Shown here one piece after another: positions 33,639 through 42,466 of a stretch of DNA of 64,000 nt; position 1 is the stretch's first letter, and every line of letters starts with the position of its first letter. The position numbers and the translations under genes were made by a program. The DNA is from an uncultured Holophagaceae bacterium. GTDB lineage: Bacteria; Acidobacteriota; Holophagae; Holophagales; Holophagaceae. The notes below the pieces were generated by a model. That model saw only the letters and a list, made by a program, of their open reading frames with translations, did no database searches and had not been told where the DNA came from. Where the stretch lies: assembly GCA_903884655.1 (NCBI GenBank), contig CAISFO010000037.1, forward strand, positions 35,031 to 99,030. Direction: 5' to 3'.

Positions 33639-35647
33639 CGTCCACCTCCCTTGGCCGAGTTGGGTTTCTGGACCAGGGTCTGCAGGAACGAGGTGAGCTT
33701 CAGGGCATCGGCGTCCGTGAGCCCATAGTTGGGGCAGCGCACATCGGCGCGCCAGCGCTGGGGGCTCTTCAGCCAGCTGTAGGTCCAGCCGGGTTTCAGG
33801 CGCCGTCCTGCCTCATTGAGGGGCGGGCCGTAGTAGCCGCCCTTCTCGCCCTGGATGTGGCAGGCCTTGCAGCCCAGGGTGTCGAAGATGTGCTTGCCTT
33901 CGGCCGGATCGCGGCTGCTGGCGGGCTGGCCTGCGAACGGATCCTCGGGGATGCTGGGATCCAGGTAGAAGGTCTCGAAGGCATTGGCCAGCAGGGCGGC
34001 CTCCTCCTTGGTCATGCGGAACACGGGCATACGGTCCGTGAGGATGGGCCGGATGGTGTAGGACAGCAGCAGGTACTCGGCCACCCAGTCCTTCTTCACC
34101 TTGCTGCCTTCGGCGGTCAGCGGCGCGGTGGAGATGTCGCCGCCCTTGTCGCCGATCTGGTGGCAGGAGAGGCAGCGGTAGCGCTCGAACAGGGCACCCA
34201 CGGCACCGCCGGGCACCAGGGAGGCGCGGGTGGCCGGCTGGTGCTGGTAGCGGTCGGGCACGGGTTCCGCGCCCAGGGACAGCAGGGCCGTGACCACGGC
34301 CCGGTTCTCCTCGGGGGAGAAGCCGTAGGCCGGCATCTTGAGGCCCTGGCCCAGGGAGCGGGGGTCCTCAAGCTTGGCCTGGAGCCAGGCCGGCAGGGTG
34401 TGCTTCACGTCCTTCCGCTTGCCGAAGTCCAGGGAGGCCGCCCGCTTGTCGCCGATGCGATTGAGCTCGGGCCCGATGCGGTCCGCGGCATCCGAGGTAT
34501 GGCAGGCTGTGCAGCCGAACTGGCGGAAGAGCTTCTGGCCCTTCTCGGCCAGGGTCTGGTTCACATGGACCGGGTTCAGCATGTCCGGCGGAGCTTCGAA
34601 ATCCTTGAACTCGGACACGATGTAGGCCACCACGTCGCGAGTGTCCGCCTCGCTGAAGCCGAAGCGGGGCATGCGGGTGCGGGGGTTGAAGGCCTGGGGA
34701 TCACGGATGAACGCCAGCAGCCAGGGCTGGGTGGCCCGGGAGGCGACCTTGGACAGCTCGGGCGCGGAGCCGTTGCCCTTGCCCTCCAGGGTGTGGCAGG
34801 AGATGCAGCGGGCCTCGGCAAAGATCTTCTTGCCGTTGACCGCATCGCCCAGCTTCTCCGCCCCGGCCGAACTCACCTTCTCGGACAGCAGGCGCGAAGG
34901 CTTCGTGTTGAAGATGAAATGGGTCAGCGCCTCGATGTCCGCATCCGCCAGGCGGAAGTTGGGCATGGACGCATTGGGGTCCAGGCCCTTCGGGTCCTTG
35001 AGCCAGCGCTTGAGGGCCTCGCCGCCGGTCTTGAGGGCGATGGATTCCAGCGGTGGCGCCTCGGAGCGGAAGCCCTCGTGGCCCTTCACCAGGTGGCAGG
35101 AGAAGCAGCCGGCCTTTTCCATGAGCTTCCGGCCCTTGGACAGGATGGCGGCGCCCGCCACCTGCTCACCCGTATGGCAGCGCCCGCAGCCGGATTCGAT
35201 GAAGGGCAGCGGCGTCATGGGCGAGCCCGCATTCTCGGCGTGGCCGTGGGCGTCCTCCTCGAGGGTGGCCAGGCCCTGGCCCCCATGGCAGGAGGTGCAG
35301 CCGAAGCGGTCGAAGTCCTTGGGGGTGTGGAAGCTGCGGGAATGGAGGCGGAACACGCCGGGAGCCCCGGCCATGTTCTCGTCCTGAACGCCCAAGTGGC
35401 AGGTGGTGCAGCGATCCACCCGGTTCTGGAGCCCCGGCAGCCAGATCTGCTGGATGGCCACGGACCGGGACTGGTAGGTCTGGGCCACCTTCTGGCTCTT
35501 GGCACGGGCGGCACCCAGCCTGGCGTACTCCCGCTGGATGGACCGGTAGGGTCGCAGGGCGTTCTTCAGGGGCGAGATCGCCAGGACCACGAAGAACAGG
35601 ATGCTGGTGATGGCGAAGAGGCGTCGCAAAGGCACTGGAATCTCCAT
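33635..35647 (-). CDS. membrane-anchored octahaem cytochrome c
   Basis: A 670-residue protein with one N-terminal membrane span (FAITSILFFVVLAIS). It carries eight CxxCH haem motifs, with first cysteines at about residues 80, 117, 154, 181, 281, 379, 492 and 593. The first four are close together and resemble a tetrahaem module; the last four are spaced about 100 apart, each inside a small cytochrome c repeat ending in a MP-x-[FY]-GF/R-type segment. Its start overlaps the stop of the cytochrome b C-terminal subunit by one base. It probably takes the place of cytochrome c1/f in the complex. Confidence 0.93.
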   Translation of the reverse strand: MEIPVPLRRLFAITSILFFVVLAISPLKNALRPYRSIQREYARLGAARAKSQKVAQTYQSRSVAIQQIWLPGLQNRVDRCTTCHLGVQDENMAGAPGVFRLHSRSFHTPKDFDRFGCTSCHGGQGLATLEEDAHGHAENAGSPMTPLPFIESGCGRCHTGEQVAGAAILSKGRKLMEKAGCFSCHLVKGHEGFRSEAPPLESIALKTGGEALKRWLKDPKGLDPNASMPNFRLADADIEALTHFIFNTKPSRLLSEKVSSAGAEKLGDAVNGKKIFAEARCISCHTLEGKGNGSAPELSKVASRATQPWLLAFIRDPQAFNPRTRMPRFGFSEADTRDVVAYIVSEFKDFEAPPDMLNPVHVNQTLAEKGQKLFRQFGCTACHTSDAADRIGPELNRIGDKRAASLDFGKRKDVKHTLPAWLQAKLEDPRSLGQGLKMPAYGFSPEENRAVVTALLSLGAEPVPDRYQHQPATRASLVPGGAVGALFERYRCLSCHQIGDKGGDISTAPLTAEGSKVKKDWVAEYLLLSYTIRPILTDRMPVFRMTKEEAALLANAFETFYLDPSIPEDPFAGQPASSRDPAEGKHIFDTLGCKACHIQGEKGGYYGPPLNEAGRRLKPGWTYSWLKSPQRWRADVRCPNYGLTDADALKLTSFLQTLVQKPNSAKGGGR

Positions 35648-36360
35648 CAGGCGGGGGGATACATGTTCCAGGGCCAGACCAGGGACCAGCCTGGGCCACG
35701 GAAGAAAGTGCCGATGATGGTCAGGATGGCGGCCACGAGTACGAACCAGGTCATGATCCATTCGGGCAGCGTGACCAGCGTGAGGAAGCGCCGGAACGGC
35801 GTCCCCTTCCCCTCGCTCTGGGCCAGGAACATGGCCGCGGCCACGATCACCGAAGGCACCACGATGGCCCAGCACTGGAAGGCGGAAAAGAGGATCACCA
35901 GGAGGACGGTCACGGCAGCGATGGCGGTGGTGAGGCGCTTCTTGTCACCGGACCAGAGCGGGCCGGCCACGAGGTTGATGCGGGCGTAGGGGATCACCAC
36001 CAGCGCCGTCACCACCAGGCCCGGGATCACCACGCCGGCCACCACAGGCGGGAAGTAGTGCAGCAGCTCCTGCAGGCCCAGGAAGTACCAGGGAGCCTTC
36101 GAGGGATTGGGCGTCTCCAGGGGATTGGCCAGGCCCTCCAGGGGCGCGTTGAACAGCAGGGCGATCACGGCGAGGCCAATGACCACCATCATGAACATGA
36201 TCGCCTCGCGGACGATGAGGTGCGGGAAGGTCATGACCCACTTCTCCTCGCGCCGACGCAGGGTCGGGCGGGTCTCAGGGCGCACCATGGCCACGCGCTT
36301 GGGGACCATGATGGGGTCGTTGCTTTCCACGGGCGTGAGGGGCTGCTGGGCCTGGCTCAT
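35647..36360 (-). CDS. cytochrome b C-terminal subunit (PetD/subunit IV-like)
   Basis: A 237-residue protein with about five to six membrane spans. [19 protein letters not shown] is the Qo-site loop; the canonical PEWY tetrad reads APWY here. It corresponds to the C-terminal half of cytochrome b (subunit IV of b6f) with extra spans at the end. It overlaps the cytochrome b gene by ATGA. The cytoplasmic N-terminal part is basic ([20 protein letters not shown]). Confidence 0.93.
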   Translation of the reverse strand: MSQAQQPLTPVESNDPIMVPKRVAMVRPETRPTLRRREEKWVMTFPHLIVREAIMFMMVVIGLAVIALLFNAPLEGLANPLETPNPSKAPWYFLGLQELLHYFPPVVAGVVIPGLVVTALVVIPYARINLVAGPLWSGDKKRLTTAIAAVTVLLVILFSAFQCWAIVVPSVIVAAAMFLAQSEGKGTPFRRFLTLVTLPEWIMTWFVLVAAILTIIGTFFRGPGWSLVWPWNMYPPA

Positions 36361-37121
36361 GATTCAACCTCGTCGCTGGAAGCCTTCTCCGGTGGCCCCT
36401 GGACGCCCCCGTCCTTCCGGATGCGCCAGATGTGCACCGACAGGAAGAGCAGGAGGGCGGTGGGCAGCACCACGCAGTGCAGCACGTAGAACCGCAGGAG
36501 CGCGTTCTCGGACACGATGTTGCCGCCCAGCAGGAGGAAGCGCAGGGGTTTGCCGATCAGTGGCGCTTCCTTGGCCATGTTGGTGCCCACGGAGACACCC
36601 CAGAAGGCCAGCTGGTCCCAGGGCAGCAGGTAGCCCGTGTAGGACAGCAGCAGTGTGATGAGCAGCAGGATGACGCCCACCACCCAGTTGAACTGGCGGG
36701 GCGGCTGGTAGGCCCGGTGGTAGAAGACCCGCAGCATGTGCAGCATGGCCCCCAGCACCATCAGATGCGCGGCCCAGCGGTGCATGTTCCGGTAGAACAC
36801 GCCGTTGTCCACCACGAACATCAGCTCCTTCATGTCCCGGTAGGCCTGGGGTACGGAAGGGTGGTAGTAGAACATCAGCAGGATGCCCGTGGCGATGAGC
36901 ACGAAGCTGGCGACCAGGGTGATGCCCCCCAGCCAGTAGGTGTGCGAGAACTTGAGGGTCTTCTCGCGCACCTTGACCGGGTGGACGTGGAGGAACAGGT
37001 TCTCGAAGATGATGAGCGAGCGGTTGCGGTTGGTGTCCGCCACGCCGTGGCGCACGATGGAGCGGTAGACCGCGGAGCTGCGGATCCAGGTGGTGAGGGT
37101 GGACAGCTGGAATGTGCTCAT
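36357..37121 (-). CDS. cytochrome b, N-terminal (PetB/cytochrome b6-like)
   Basis: A 254-residue protein with four core membrane helices. Haem ligands are seen as His114 and His128 in helix B (x13 spacing) and His215 and His230 in helix D (x14 spacing, as in b6-type proteins). [15 protein letters not shown] is the quinone-loop signature. With the next gene it forms a split, b6f-like cytochrome b that oxidises quinol. The gene overlaps the Rieske gene by ATGA. Confidence 0.94.
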   Translation of the reverse strand: MSTFQLSTLTTWIRSSAVYRSIVRHGVADTNRNRSLIIFENLFLHVHPVKVREKTLKFSHTYWLGGITLVASFVLIATGILLMFYYHPSVPQAYRDMKELMFVVDNGVFYRNMHRWAAHLMVLGAMLHMLRVFYHRAYQPPRQFNWVVGVILLLITLLLSYTGYLLPWDQLAFWGVSVGTNMAKEAPLIGKPLRFLLLGGNIVSENALLRFYVLHCVVLPTALLLFLSVHIWRIRKDGGVQGPPEKASSDEVES

Positions 37122-37609
37122 GCCTTCAGCGCCTTTCCGTGCGGGATCACCACACTGGTGTCCACGATCAGGTTCCCCGTGGCATCGGCCTTCACTTCGA
37201 ACCAGGGCAGCGGGTGGGGCGCGGGTCCATGGGTCACGTTCCCTTCCAGATCGAACTTGCTGCCGTGACAGGGGCAGGCGATGCCCCCCTCGCCGGAGGG
37301 CCGCGTGATGCAGCCCAGGTGCGTGCAGACTGCCGACATGGCGAAGATGCCCGCGGCGCCCCCGATGATGTAGACCTTCTGTTCCTCGTTGAAGCGGACC
37401 GTGCCTTCGGGAAAGTCGGTGACATTCCCGGCCCGGAAGCTGGTGGGCGGCTCGAAGAGCACCTTGGGTTCCAGGAAATCCGCCACGGTGAGGGCGGCCC
37501 CGAGGCCCGTCACGGCGCAGGCGCCGAAGCCCAGCTTGGTCAGGAACTGGCGCCGGGTCTCCTCGGGATCGCCCAGCCCCGGCAGGTTGTCTGCGGTCTC
37601 GTCACGCAC
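37118..37609 (-). CDS. Rieske iron-sulfur protein
   Basis: A 163-residue protein with a twin-arginine-like [12 protein letters not shown] followed by a hydrophobic anchor. The cluster-binding boxes are CTHLGC (95-100) and CPCHGS (112-117), with both His ligands and the disulfide cysteines. GTG 37609 is chosen: AAGGAG lies 7 bases upstream, inside the end of the flavoprotein gene, whose frame it overlaps by 8 bases. It passes electrons from quinol to the octahaem cytochrome. Confidence 0.94.
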   Translation of the reverse strand: MRDETADNLPGLGDPEETRRQFLTKLGFGACAVTGLGAALTVADFLEPKVLFEPPTSFRAGNVTDFPEGTVRFNEEQKVYIIGGAAGIFAMSAVCTHLGCITRPSGEGGIACPCHGSKFDLEGNVTHGPAPHPLPWFEVKADATGNLIVDTSVVIPHGKALKA

Positions 37610-39431
37610 AGGGATTCTCCTTGGTCTCAAAACTCTGCATGGTGATCGTCCCCACCGGGCACCGCAGGGCGCAGAGGCCGCAGCGGATGCAGGCCTCCTC
37701 GTCCTTGAGGAAGACCGAACCCCGGAGGCCCTCCTTGCCCAGCAGCGGCACCAGCTCGTCTGCCGAAGCCGGAATGTTCAGGAACCGCGCCGAAGGCACG
37801 ATCTCGATGCAGTCCTCGGGGCACACATCCTGGCAGCCTCCGCAGAGGATGCACTCGGTGCCCTCCTCGGCGTTCTGGGTGAAGATCGTATTGGTCCAGC
37901 AGTGGAGGCAGCGGGCGCCCTCGAGCCGGGCCGCCTTTTCGTCGTAGCATTCCTCGACCTCGGCGAACCCTACGCGGCGGAGGGTGGGTCGCATGGGCGG
38001 CTTCTGGCGCGGGATGCCCTCGAAGTCCCAGGTGCGCTCGTAGCGCTCCTCCACGTCGATCTCGACGCTGATCTCCATCTCGGGCGTGGGCCGGCCCCTC
38101 AGGAACTCGTCGATGGAGCGGGCGGCCTTCTTGCCGTCGGCCACGGCACTGATGGCGATGCGCGGCCCGAAGGCGGCGTCCCCGCCGGTGAAGACATCCC
38201 TGGCGCTGGTGGCCAGAGTGTCGGGATCGATGAGGATCCGGCCCTGGCGGGTTTCCACCCCATCCTCGGGGCGGAGGAAGGAGAAGTCGCCGGTCTGGCC
38301 GATGGCCACGATGACCGTGTCCGCCTCGATGACCGTCTCCGACCCTTCGATGAATTGCGGCGCGAAGCGCCCGTTCTCGTCGAAGACCCGTGCCACCGCG
38401 GTGAACTCGATGCCCGTGGCCGAGCCGTCCTTGCCCAGGATCTGCTTGGGCCCCAGGCGGTAGCAGAACTTGATGCCCTCGTGCAGGGCCTCTTCGACTT
38501 CTTCCACGGCCGCCGGCATCTCGGCCTCGGATTCCAGGCAGCAGACCGTGACCTCGCGGCCGCCGAAGCGGATGGCGCTGCGGGCCACGTCCAGGGCCTG
38601 GACGATGGACAGGCTGCGTTCGGTGTTGGCCTGGTCGCCGCCGCGGGCGGCGGTGCGGGCCACGTCCAGGGCCACGTTGCCGCCGCCGATGACCACCACG
38701 CGCTTGCCCATCTCGACCTTGTAGCCCAGGTTCAGGTTCAGCAGGTAGTCGATGCCCCGCAGCACACCGTCCAGCTCGATGCCGGGGATGCCCAGGGTGC
38801 GGCTCTGCATGGCGCCCACGCCCAGGAAGATGGCGGAATAGCCCTTGGCCCGCAGGTCCGACAGGGTGAAGTCCCGGCCCAGGCGCTGGTTGCAGTGCAG
38901 TTCCACCCCGAGGGAAAGGATGGCGTTCACTTCGAGCTGGATGAGGGCCCGGGGCAGCCGGTACTCGGGCACACCCAGGCGCAGCATGCCGCCGGCCACC
39001 GGTGCCGATTCGAAGATGGTGACGGAATAGCCCAGGAGGGCCAGGTCGTGGGCGCAGGCCAGGCCCGCGGGACCGGAACCGATGACCGCCACCTTCTCCT
39101 GGTAGCGGTCCTTGCGGTGGCCGTAGATCTCGGACAGCACCGAGAAGTCCATCATGCTTTCGACGCCGAATTTCTCGGTGACGAAGCGCTTCAGGGCCCG
39201 GATGGACACGGGGGAATCGATCTCGCCCCGGCGGCAGGCGGGCTCGCAGGGGGCCGCGCAAATCCGCCCGCAGATGGAGGCGAGCGGATTCGGGCGGCGG
39301 GCCACGGCGTAGGCCTCCCGGAACTTCCCCTGGGCGATGAGCGTCACGTACTTGCCGGATTCCGTATGAACCGGGCATGCCCACTTGCAGGGGAAGTTCC
39401 GTTCAAGCCATTCCTGGCTGACCTTTTCCAT
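37602..39431 (-). CDS. GltD-like NAD(P)H flavoprotein with 4Fe-4S domains
   Basis: A 609-residue protein. An N-terminal cysteine set (KWACPVHTESG and ICGRICAAPCEPACRRG) is the Fe-S region of the glutamate synthase small subunit family. FAD binding is at VAVIGSGPAGLACAHDLALL and NAD(P)H binding at VVVIGGGNVALDVARTA. A C-terminal ferredoxin-type domain has CILCGGCQDVCPEDC and CIRCGLCALRCPVG for two [4Fe-4S] clusters. It is soluble and cytoplasmic. Within the Rieske/cytochrome b operon it may link the complex to NAD(P)H or ferredoxin, as do similar subunits in some bacterial b-c complexes. Confidence 0.92.
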   Translation of the reverse strand: MEKVSQEWLERNFPCKWACPVHTESGKYVTLIAQGKFREAYAVARRPNPLASICGRICAAPCEPACRRGEIDSPVSIRALKRFVTEKFGVESMMDFSVLSEIYGHRKDRYQEKVAVIGSGPAGLACAHDLALLGYSVTIFESAPVAGGMLRLGVPEYRLPRALIQLEVNAILSLGVELHCNQRLGRDFTLSDLRAKGYSAIFLGVGAMQSRTLGIPGIELDGVLRGIDYLLNLNLGYKVEMGKRVVVIGGGNVALDVARTAARGGDQANTERSLSIVQALDVARSAIRFGGREVTVCCLESEAEMPAAVEEVEEALHEGIKFCYRLGPKQILGKDGSATGIEFTAVARVFDENGRFAPQFIEGSETVIEADTVIVAIGQTGDFSFLRPEDGVETRQGRILIDPDTLATSARDVFTGGDAAFGPRIAISAVADGKKAARSIDEFLRGRPTPEMEISVEIDVEERYERTWDFEGIPRQKPPMRPTLRRVGFAEVEECYDEKAARLEGARCLHCWTNTIFTQNAEEGTECILCGGCQDVCPEDCIEIVPSARFLNIPASADELVPLLGKEGLRGSVFLKDEEACIRCGLCALRCPVGTITMQSFETKENPCA

Positions 39432-39435
39432 GGGA

Positions 39436-40017
39436 CTACTTCGCGATCTCGAAGGCGGCCTGGGTGCCGCCGGCGACGGTCACGGGCTTGGACGCGGCCT
39501 TCAGCTTGGGATGCCACACCTTCACCGTGTAGGCCCCGTCCGGGACATTCGCGATGGTGAAGCTGCCGTCGGCCTTGGTGACGGCGTAGTAGGGCGTGGG
39601 GCAGGCCACCACGAAGCCCTCCATCTCGGGATGGACCTTGCACAGCAGAGTGGCCGCGCACTCCTTCTTGAAGGTGAAGCTCTTGGACTGGCCCTGGGGC
39701 CAGGTACCCAGGTTGAACTTGTCGCAGCAGGCGTCGGGGGAGAAGACGTTGTGCAGCACGGCGTCCGAGTTCAGGTAGTCCACGGTGGTGCCCACCAGCA
39801 CGGGCATCACATGGGGGATGAAGACCAGGTTCTTCTGGTCCATCTTGGCGTGGGCCGCAGGGGCCGCGAAGGTCTTGCCGGGGATGGCGGCCACGTAGAC
39901 CACCGCGTTGGCGCTGTCCCGCACGCCCTTGCAGGTGACCTTGCCGTGGATGTCCCCGGCCTGGGCGCAAAGCGCTGCGCCCAGGCTGAGGGTGGTGAGG
40001 AGAATGGAATTCGACAT
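39436..40017 (-). CDS. exported cupredoxin with carboxypeptidase-regulatory-like domain
   Basis: A 193-residue protein with a signal peptide (SILLTTLSLGAALCAQA). A candidate type 1 copper site is formed by His89 (VLHNVFS), Cys126, His129 and Met132 (CKVHPEM). The last 60 residues (YAVTKADGSFTIANVPDGAY TVKVWHP) form a carboxypeptidase regulatory-like beta domain. This pair of domains is common near bacterial respiratory cytochromes. It could carry electrons in the periplasm between the porin cytochrome and the membrane complex. It lies between them, 22 bases after the porin gene. Confidence 0.85.
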   Translation of the reverse strand: MSNSILLTTLSLGAALCAQAGDIHGKVTCKGVRDSANAVVYVAAIPGKTFAAPAAHAKMDQKNLVFIPHVMPVLVGTTVDYLNSDAVLHNVFSPDACCDKFNLGTWPQGQSKSFTFKKECAATLLCKVHPEMEGFVVACPTPYYAVTKADGSFTIANVPDGAYTVKVWHPKLKAASKPVTVAGGTQAAFEIAK

Positions 40018-40039
40018 GTCTCGCTCCTTGGAAATGGGA

Positions 40040-41533
40040 TTAGAAGGCGGCCCGGAGGATGGTGTTGAGGGCCTTGTTGGTGCCGACACCGGACTGGTCA
40101 GTCTTCTGGTACTCGACCATGAACTTGAGGTTGGCGGCCGCCAGGTAGGTGAAGTTAAAGTTGGCGACCTTCAGGGGCTGCACGCTGGTGTCGCCGGGGG
40201 TGAGCCGCTCATAGCGGGCCGACACGTGGAAGGGCGGCGCGATGACATAGTCGGCCTGGACGAAGTAGGCCTTGTAGGTGCGGTCATCCGTGCTGACCAC
40301 CGTCAGGTTGTCCGCGGTGCGCAGCTCCAGGGTGTCCTTGCCGTTCAGGTAGACGCCGAACACGTTCAGGTCCGAAAAAGTCCAGGAAGCGAAGAGGCCG
40401 GTCCGGGTATAGCTGGTGTCCTGCAGGTGATAGGGGTTGCCGCCTTCGTCATTGGGGTCCGGGACCAGGCCGTTGACATTCGCCGCCAGGAAGTCGACGC
40501 CGGTGGCATTGCCCTTGAGGGCGAGGATGCCCACGCGGAACGACTTCTCGCGCCAGTTCTCGGGGGGCAGCGTCACACCCTCGGTGTCGCCATCCAGGCC
40601 CATGCCGCCGAACTTGTAGTCGAAGCGCACATAGAAATCCTTGTGGGTGCTGTTGTTGAAGTTGCCATTGGGGCTGCCGGTCGAGTTCAAGGCGTTGGTC
40701 CCGGAAACCGGATCGTTGGCGCCCGGCGCGATCTTGGTGGACACGCCGAAGGTGTAGAAGAACCGGTGGTTCAGGACGCCGTAAGCCTCGATGCCGCGCA
40801 CCCGGGCCGGCATGGAAACCACGCCGGCGGCGTCATCGAGGATGCCCACACCGCCCTTGTAGCCCACGGGATTGTAGTTGAACATCGTGTCCACACCGTT
40901 GTCGGTCATGAGCCACATTTCCTGGAAGCCGGCATAGAGATTCGGCGCGAACTTGCCCAGGCGGATGTTGAAGGCGTGTTCGGGCCCGAGGAGGTTTTCG
41001 AAGCCCAGGCGGGCATGCTCGATCTCTGTGCCGGAGCTGCCGTCGGAATTCTCCGCGTGCGTCAGCTCGGCCATGAAGCTCATGTTCTCGCCCAGGGTGC
41101 CCGCGGCGAAGAGGTTCACTTCCTGGGGGAACTGGAAATCGTTATGGACGACGGTCTTCGCGCCGCTGGCATCGGTGAAGGAGTTGTAGATGCTGGCCAT
41201 CTTGACGTTCATGGCCAGGGGGGCGTTGCCGGGCAGTTCGTTGGGCCAGACGGCATCGGGCCACACCTTCTTGTAGGCCTCGGAGCCCAGAGACACGGGC
41301 TTCTGCTTGATCTGCTCTTCGGTCTCCTTGGGCATGCGGTAGCCGTTGAGCCGGAAGGCCTCCCCGAACGCGTTGAGCTTGGGATAGACCGTGTGGCAGG
41401 TCACGCAGGAGGTCTGGTACTTCCGCGCGAAGATGGGAAAGGCGCTGGCGGGGGCCGCCAGGCCCAGGAACAGGGCCAGCAGGACGAGGTTGCGCAGGAT
41501 GGTCCAGCGCCTCGGGTTGGGTACGGGTGTCAT
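40040..41533 (-). CDS. Cyc2-like fused monohaem cytochrome-porin
   Basis: A 497-residue outer-membrane protein. The signal peptide ends near residue 31 (ASA), followed at once by FPIFARKYQTSCVTCHTVYP (haem Cys43, Cys46, His47), then LNAFGEAFRLNGY and a long series of amphipathic beta strands with a terminal Phe. The FAR[KQ][YT]..CxxCHxxxPxLN pattern and the haem-plus-barrel layout are those of Cyc2, the Fe(II)-oxidising outer-membrane cytochrome. Related porin cytochromes in non-iron oxidisers also exist, so the substrate is not settled. GGAG stands before the ATG. It is the first structural gene of the operon. Confidence 0.85.
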   Translation of the reverse strand: MTPVPNPRRWTILRNLVLLALFLGLAAPASAFPIFARKYQTSCVTCHTVYPKLNAFGEAFRLNGYRMPKETEEQIKQKPVSLGSEAYKKVWPDAVWPNELPGNAPLAMNVKMASIYNSFTDASGAKTVVHNDFQFPQEVNLFAAGTLGENMSFMAELTHAENSDGSSGTEIEHARLGFENLLGPEHAFNIRLGKFAPNLYAGFQEMWLMTDNGVDTMFNYNPVGYKGGVGILDDAAGVVSMPARVRGIEAYGVLNHRFFYTFGVSTKIAPGANDPVSGTNALNSTGSPNGNFNNSTHKDFYVRFDYKFGGMGLDGDTEGVTLPPENWREKSFRVGILALKGNATGVDFLAANVNGLVPDPNDEGGNPYHLQDTSYTRTGLFASWTFSDLNVFGVYLNGKDTLELRTADNLTVVSTDDRTYKAYFVQADYVIAPPFHVSARYERLTPGDTSVQPLKVANFNFTYLAAANLKFMVEYQKTDQSGVGTNKALNTILRAAF

Positions 41534-41647
41534 GGGCGTTCTCCGGGGTGGGGGGTAGGGGACCCGAAGAAGGTAGCCTCCGGCGCGGTCCAGCTTCTAC
41601 CCGCCAAACGCACCAATCTGTCTGCTCAACCCGCACTAGTTACATCG

Positions 41648-42466
41648 CTAGATGAGGTGCTTCTGGAAGGCGAAGGCAACGGCCTCCGCCTTGGAGTGGA
41701 GCTCCAGTTTGTCCAGGATGTTCTGCGTGTGATTGCGCACGGTGAGGGTGGAGATGTGCAGCAGGGTCGCGATCTCGGCCGAGGTGCGGCCGGCCGCGAC
41801 CAGACCCAGAATCTCCACCTCCCGCTGGGTAAGCTTCCGGATACGGGCGTCCGGGGATTCCCGGGAACTCTGAATGGCCGAACGCGGGGGGGCCTCAGGC
41901 TCCTCCCGGACCACCTGGGGGCGGAGCTCGCGGTCCGAGGGCTTGAGGATGTGCACCAGATAGAAATGATGGGGGGGTGGCGCCGCAAGCTGGAGGATGT
42001 TGACGTCCACGAAGAAGGGCGGGCTGTCCTTTGGTCGGAGCCGCAGGTCGAAATGGCGAACCACTTCGCCCCGGCCCGCCATGTCCACCAGGGGGCAGTG
42101 CTCGGAGCAGTACCGGTTGCCGGACCCGTCGCAGCCTTCCATCAGGGCTGAGCAGGACATGCCGATCGCTTCGTTGGGACCATAGCCCAGGAGCCGTTCG
42201 ACGCTGCGATTCCAGGCCACCAGGCGGTTGTGGCGGTCCGTCACGAAGACAGCGTCCGGCGAGGCCTCCAGCTGCTCAAGGAAGGGCCTCACCTCTTCGG
42301 CGATCCTCTGGGCCACGGTCACCAGAGCTCCCCGAAGTTCCGGGAGGAGGCTGGGTTCGTGACGGGACCCTGGTGCAAGCCCACCTCGCTGCAATTGGCC
42401 TAGGGAAGCATGGCGGTAAGGACCCCTCGCTTCAATGTTTTTCCCAATTGTCCTGACAGTTTTCAT
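41648..42466 (-). CDS. PAS-LuxR regulator with cysteine-rich PAS insert
   Basis: A 272-residue regulator. A PAS domain (about 60-180) starts LEASPDAVFVTDRHNRLVAW and contains four cysteines in a short insert (SCSALMEGCDG, RYCSEHCPL). The C-terminal helix-turn-helix is LuxR/NarL type (LTQREVEILGLVAAGRTSAEIATLL). The cysteines could bind a metal or Fe-S cluster, or act as a thiol switch. The gene precedes the cytochrome operon on the same strand, 114 bases before the porin gene, so it is the prime candidate for its control. The start codon is uncertain. Confidence 0.85.
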   Translation of the reverse strand: MKTVRTIGKNIEARGPYRHASLGQLQRGGLAPGSRHEPSLLPELRGALVTVAQRIAEEVRPFLEQLEASPDAVFVTDRHNRLVAWNRSVERLLGYGPNEAIGMSCSALMEGCDGSGNRYCSEHCPLVDMAGRGEVVRHFDLRLRPKDSPPFFVDVNILQLAAPPPHHFYLVHILKPSDRELRPQVVREEPEAPPRSAIQSSRESPDARIRKLTQREVEILGLVAAGRTSAEIATLLHISTLTVRNHTQNILDKLELHSKAEAVAFAFQKHLI

